64,000 nucleotides of DNA. Source: Candidatus Vallotiella sp. (ex Adelges kitamiensis). Its GTDB lineage: Bacteria > Pseudomonadota > Gammaproteobacteria > Burkholderiales > Burkholderiaceae. The notes beneath the pieces are model-generated. The model was not told where the DNA came from, did no database searches, and was given only the letters and a program-made list of their open reading frames with translations. Shown here piece by piece: positions 61,510 to 64,000 of this stretch (its first letter is position 1; each line of letters opens with the position of its first letter). The translations under genes and the position numbers were made by a program. The DNA lies in the NCBI RefSeq assembly GCF_020342435.1, contig NZ_CP080504.1:335698-399697 (forward strand). Reading direction: 5' to 3'.

Positions 61510-61574
61510 AACTAGAAGAGTAAGCAGCCTAGCAGAGACAAATTTAAAATGGCCGGCCGGATTAGGAAATAATA

Positions 61575-61898
61575 ATGGCAATCACTTTGACGGGAAAGGC
61601 TGCTCAGCACGCACAAGAATACTTGATGCGCAGAGGAAAAGGCATTGGCCTACGGCTCGGCGTAAGTACAACTGGCTGTTCTGGCTTAGCGTATAAACTA
61701 GAGTATGTCGACGAGTTAGATTCTCGAGATATAGTCTTTGAAAGTCATGGCATTAAGGTTTTCGTTGACCGAAAGAGTCTATCGTATATTGACGGTACAG
61801 AACTAGATTTTGTGCGCGAAGGGTTGAATGAAGGCTTCCAGTTTAATAACCCCAATATGAAGGATGCATGCGGATGTGGTGCGTCTTTCCGTGTTTGA
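61575..61898 (+). CDS. iscA: iron-sulfur cluster assembly protein IscA
   Basis: This 107-residue A-type carrier has the family cysteines C35, C99 and C101 ([16 protein letters not shown]). It delivers clusters from IscU to target enzymes such as aconitase or LeuC. It lies 65 bases after iscU, which is the usual order. Confidence 0.97.
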   Translation: MAITLTGKAAQHAQEYLMRRGKGIGLRLGVSTTGCSGLAYKLEYVDELDSRDIVFESHGIKVFVDRKSLSYIDGTELDFVREGLNEGFQFNNPNMKDACGCGASFRV

Positions 61899-61979
61899 GT
61901 TGTCATGTAGCCTTTAGTGCTATCAGCGTATGTCCTTAGCGCTATTGAGTAATGTATCACTAGTTATAAATTTTTGACC

Positions 61980-62531
61980 ATGTTGTCCCTAACTCAGAAC
62001 CACTTTGAATTCTTCCAGTTACCCGAGCGCTTCGGGTTAGATGCACATGCTCTCGCACATGCCTATCGCTCTATACAAGCGCAAGTTCATCCAGATCGTT
62101 TCGCTTCAGCTGACTATGCGCAAAAGTGCATAGCAACACAATGGGCAACGCGTGTGAATGAGGTTTATCAGACACTAAAGTCGCCGCTACGACGTGCAAC
62201 CTATTTATTGCATCTGCGTGGTATAGAAGTTGGTGCAGAAAATAATACCGTGATGGAGCCTACATTTCTAATACACCAAATAGAATGGCGTGAGAAGATC
62301 GAACATGCTGCTGCCGCATCTAATAACAACGCGCTTCAGACACTGCTATATGAGTTAAGGAATGAAGAATCAGAGCGTCTAGTATGGCTTGGAGAATTTC
62401 TCGATTCTGATGCGAACCAGCTAGCAGCCGAATTAGTACGACAGTTGATGTTCATAGAGCGGGTTATATACGAAATCGATATTCAGATAGAAAAAATAGA
62501 GCTGGTGCAAAGCCAGCTGCCCAATACTTAA
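61980..62531 (+). CDS. hscB: Fe-S assembly co-chaperone HscB
   Basis: This J-protein of about 183 residues has the HPD motif at 37-39 (QVHPDRF) and a C-terminal three-helix domain that binds IscU. It stimulates the ATPase of HscA, the next gene. I chose ATG 61980 ([12 protein letters not shown]); a TTG two codons upstream is also in frame. Neither has a clear ribosome site. Confidence 0.95.
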   Translation: MLSLTQNHFEFFQLPERFGLDAHALAHAYRSIQAQVHPDRFASADYAQKCIATQWATRVNEVYQTLKSPLRRATYLLHLRGIEVGAENNTVMEPTFLIHQIEWREKIEHAAAASNNNALQTLLYELRNEESERLVWLGEFLDSDANQLAAELVRQLMFIERVIYEIDIQIEKIELVQSQLPNT

Positions 62532-62574
62532 TGTGACCTTTGTATGCTTAGTATCGCACCTCACATGGATAAAG

Positions 62575-64000
62575 ATGGCTTTACTAAAAATATTAGAACC
62601 AAAAACAGCTCTACAGACATATCAACGCCAAGTTGCTATCGGAATTGATCTTGGAACGACTCACTCCTTGGTATCCGTAGTTCGAAATGGTATACCAGAA
62701 GTGTTGTGTGATGAGAAGGGGAGACCATTACTACCGTCTGTAGTTCGCTATTTATCTGGTGGTAGACGTAAGATCGGCTATCTAGCAAAGAAAGATGCAG
62801 TGCTAGATCCGTGCAATACAATTGTTTCAGTAAAGCGCTTTATGGGGCGCAGTAAGGCTGATATACAAGATCTAGATAATATACCTTACAACTTTGTTAA
62901 TACTTCTGGCATGATCCAGTTGGAGACTATAGATGGAGTACGCAGCCCAGTTGAAATTTCCGCGGAGATTCTTGCCGAATTACGACATCGTGCCGAAAAT
63001 ACGCTTAGTGATGAAATAATAGGTGTTGTCCTCACAGTTCCCGCGTATTTTGACGACTCACAGCGGCAAGCCACGAAAGATGCTGCACAGCTTGCCAATT
63101 TAAATGTATTGCGTTTATTAAATGAGCCCACTGCTGCTGCGATCGCTTATGGGTTGGATAGTGGGGCACAAGGACTCTACGCAGTATACGACTTAGGTGG
63201 TGGTACATTCGACTTGTCGGTTCTTAAGCTTACGCATGGCGTTTTCGAAGTACTATCTACGGGCGGCGATTCAATGCTGGGCGGTGATGATTTTGATCAT
63301 GCGCTATATCGGCATGTACTAAGCCGCATGCGGCTTAGTACTCTGCCACCCCAAGACGTGCGGGCGCTATTAGATGCAGTACGTGTTGCAAAAGAAATAC
63401 TGTCTACACAGGACGAAGCTTTTATTAATCTCAGGTTATCCTGTAGCCGTCATATCGCACTGACGCTAACAGAGGCAGAATTCGATATTGTGACTCAGTC
63501 ACTAGTTGCGCGTACACTAATGCTCACACGTAAAGCGCTGCGAAATGCAAAAGTAATACCACAGGAATTTGATGGCATTGTACTAGTAGGCGGTTCTACG
63601 CGTATGCGCAGCGTGCGTCATGCTGTCGCACAGTATTTTGGAAAAATGCCTTTAACTAATTTAGACCCGGATCAAGTCGTTGCACTAGGCGCAGCGATCC
63701 AGGCTGATATGCTTGCAGGCAACCGACGCGATGACGATAGCTGGTTGTTGCTTGACGTGATACCGCTGTCCCTAGGGCTAGAAACAATGGGTGGATTAGT
63801 GGAGAAGATTATTCCGCGGAACTCGACAATTCCAGTGGCGCGGGCTCAAGAATTTACAACATTTAGAAATAGCCAGAGCGCAATGACGATCCACATCGTG
63901 CAAGGCGAGCGTGAACTGGTATCTGACTGTCGCTCGCTCGCGAGTTTCGAGTTGCGTGGCATTCCGCCAATGATCGCTGGAAGTGCTCGGATCCGAGTTA
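62575..64000 (+). CDS. hscA: Fe-S assembly chaperone HscA (partial, runs off the window)
   Basis: The frame is open for 475 codons from ATG 62575 to the window end, without a stop. The Hsp70 nucleotide-binding domain is clear: [11 protein letters not shown] at the start, [29 protein letters not shown] and [10 protein letters not shown]. The substrate-binding domain begins near [14 protein letters not shown]. HscA uses ATP to release clusters from IscU. Residues 248-256 are encoded by a 26-bp perfect palindrome and differ from what I expect in relatives. Confidence 0.97.
   Translation, partial: MALLKILEPKTALQTYQRQVAIGIDLGTTHSLVSVVRNGIPEVLCDEKGRPLLPSVVRYLSGGRRKIGYLAKKDAVLDPCNTIVSVKRFMGRSKADIQDLDNIPYNFVNTSGMIQLETIDGVRSPVEISAEILAELRHRAENTLSDEIIGVVLTVPAYFDDSQRQATKDAAQLANLNVLRLLNEPTAAAIAYGLDSGAQGLYAVYDLGGGTFDLSVLKLTHGVFEVLSTGGDSMLGGDDFDHALYRHVLSRMRLSTLPPQDVRALLDAVRVAKEILSTQDEAFINLRLSCSRHIALTLTEAEFDIVTQSLVARTLMLTRKALRNAKVIPQEFDGIVLVGGSTRMRSVRHAVAQYFGKMPLTNLDPDQVVALGAAIQADMLAGNRRDDDSWLLLDVIPLSLGLETMGGLVEKIIPRNSTIPVARAQEFTTFRNSQSAMTIHIVQGERELVSDCRSLASFELRGIPPMIAGSARIRV
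63316..63341. repeat. 26-bp perfect palindrome inside hscA
   Basis: 13-bp arms, no loop, centre between 63328 and 63329 (GCATGC core). It lies in the part of the nucleotide-binding domain that reads [11 protein letters not shown]. Confidence 0.95.

Noticed and set aside
1-64000. CRISPR arrays, insertion sequences, integrases, toxin-antitoxin or secretion systems
   Set aside because: None was seen; no regularly spaced repeats, transposase motifs or related genes.

Overview
Organism. The gene content, gene order and protein sequences point to a Burkholderiaceae bacterium with a strongly eroded genome. Examples of the order are sdhCDAB-sdhE-gltA, leuC-leuD-leuB-asd, truA-trpF-trpB-methyltransferase-trpA-accD-folC-SPOR-cvpA-purF, tolQRAB-pal-cpoB-tRNA-Lys, and phosphatase-iscRSUA-hscBA. 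Many genes usual at these places are missing, AT-rich spacers of 0.5-2.7 kb carry no gene, and no transposon, phage or CRISPR array was seen. The best guess is an obligate insect or fungal endosymbiont near Mycetohabitans / 'Candidatus Vallotia'. The family is fairly secure; the genus is inference from memory.

Layout. 1-2.5 kb: end of the complex I operon (nuoM', nuoN) and a NUDIX hydrolase. 2.7-8.9 kb: minus-strand DUF2863 protein, aconitase and malate dehydrogenase. 9.7-14.7 kb: succinate dehydrogenase with its assembly factor, then citrate synthase. 14.9-19.7 kb: leucine genes and asd. 20.2-29.8 kb: a ten-gene plus-strand run from truA to purF. 30.4-35.4 kb: minus-strand Tol-Pal envelope operon ending in tRNA-Lys. 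36-38 kb: glyA-nrdR. 38.9-40.1 kb: three small membrane-associated proteins. 40-45 kb: mostly gene-free, with tRNA-Pro, tRNA-Arg and a decayed pyrH-frr locus. 45-48 kb: prlC and folD. 51-57 kb: the pyruvate dehydrogenase operon. 58.6-64 kb: a tyrosine phosphatase and the isc iron-sulfur operon, cut off inside hscA.

How the genes work together. Pyruvate dehydrogenase, citrate synthase, aconitase, succinate dehydrogenase, malate dehydrogenase and complex I imply aerobic respiration. The isc operon supplies clusters to aconitase, LeuC, SdhB and complex I. LeuBCD, Asd and TrpFBA are retained amino-acid genes, as expected of a nutritional symbiont. Tol-Pal, CvpA and a SPOR protein keep a Gram-negative envelope dividing.

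Most unusual observations. (1) The window has a marked excess of long perfect inverted repeats. Several lie inside conserved genes: 36 bp in leuC, 17-bp arms in sdhC, 26 bp in hscA and 26 bp across the trpA stop codon. Others lie in spacers, up to 21-bp arms. This looks like template-switch 'correction' of quasi-palindromes in a lineage that may lack hairpin-removing nucleases. (2) An unannotated relic of two normally essential genes, pyrH and frr, lies between tRNA-Pro and tRNA-Arg. (3) Malate dehydrogenase has lost the third glycine of its NAD-binding motif, and TolR has lost the proline of its NxxPxxD motif.
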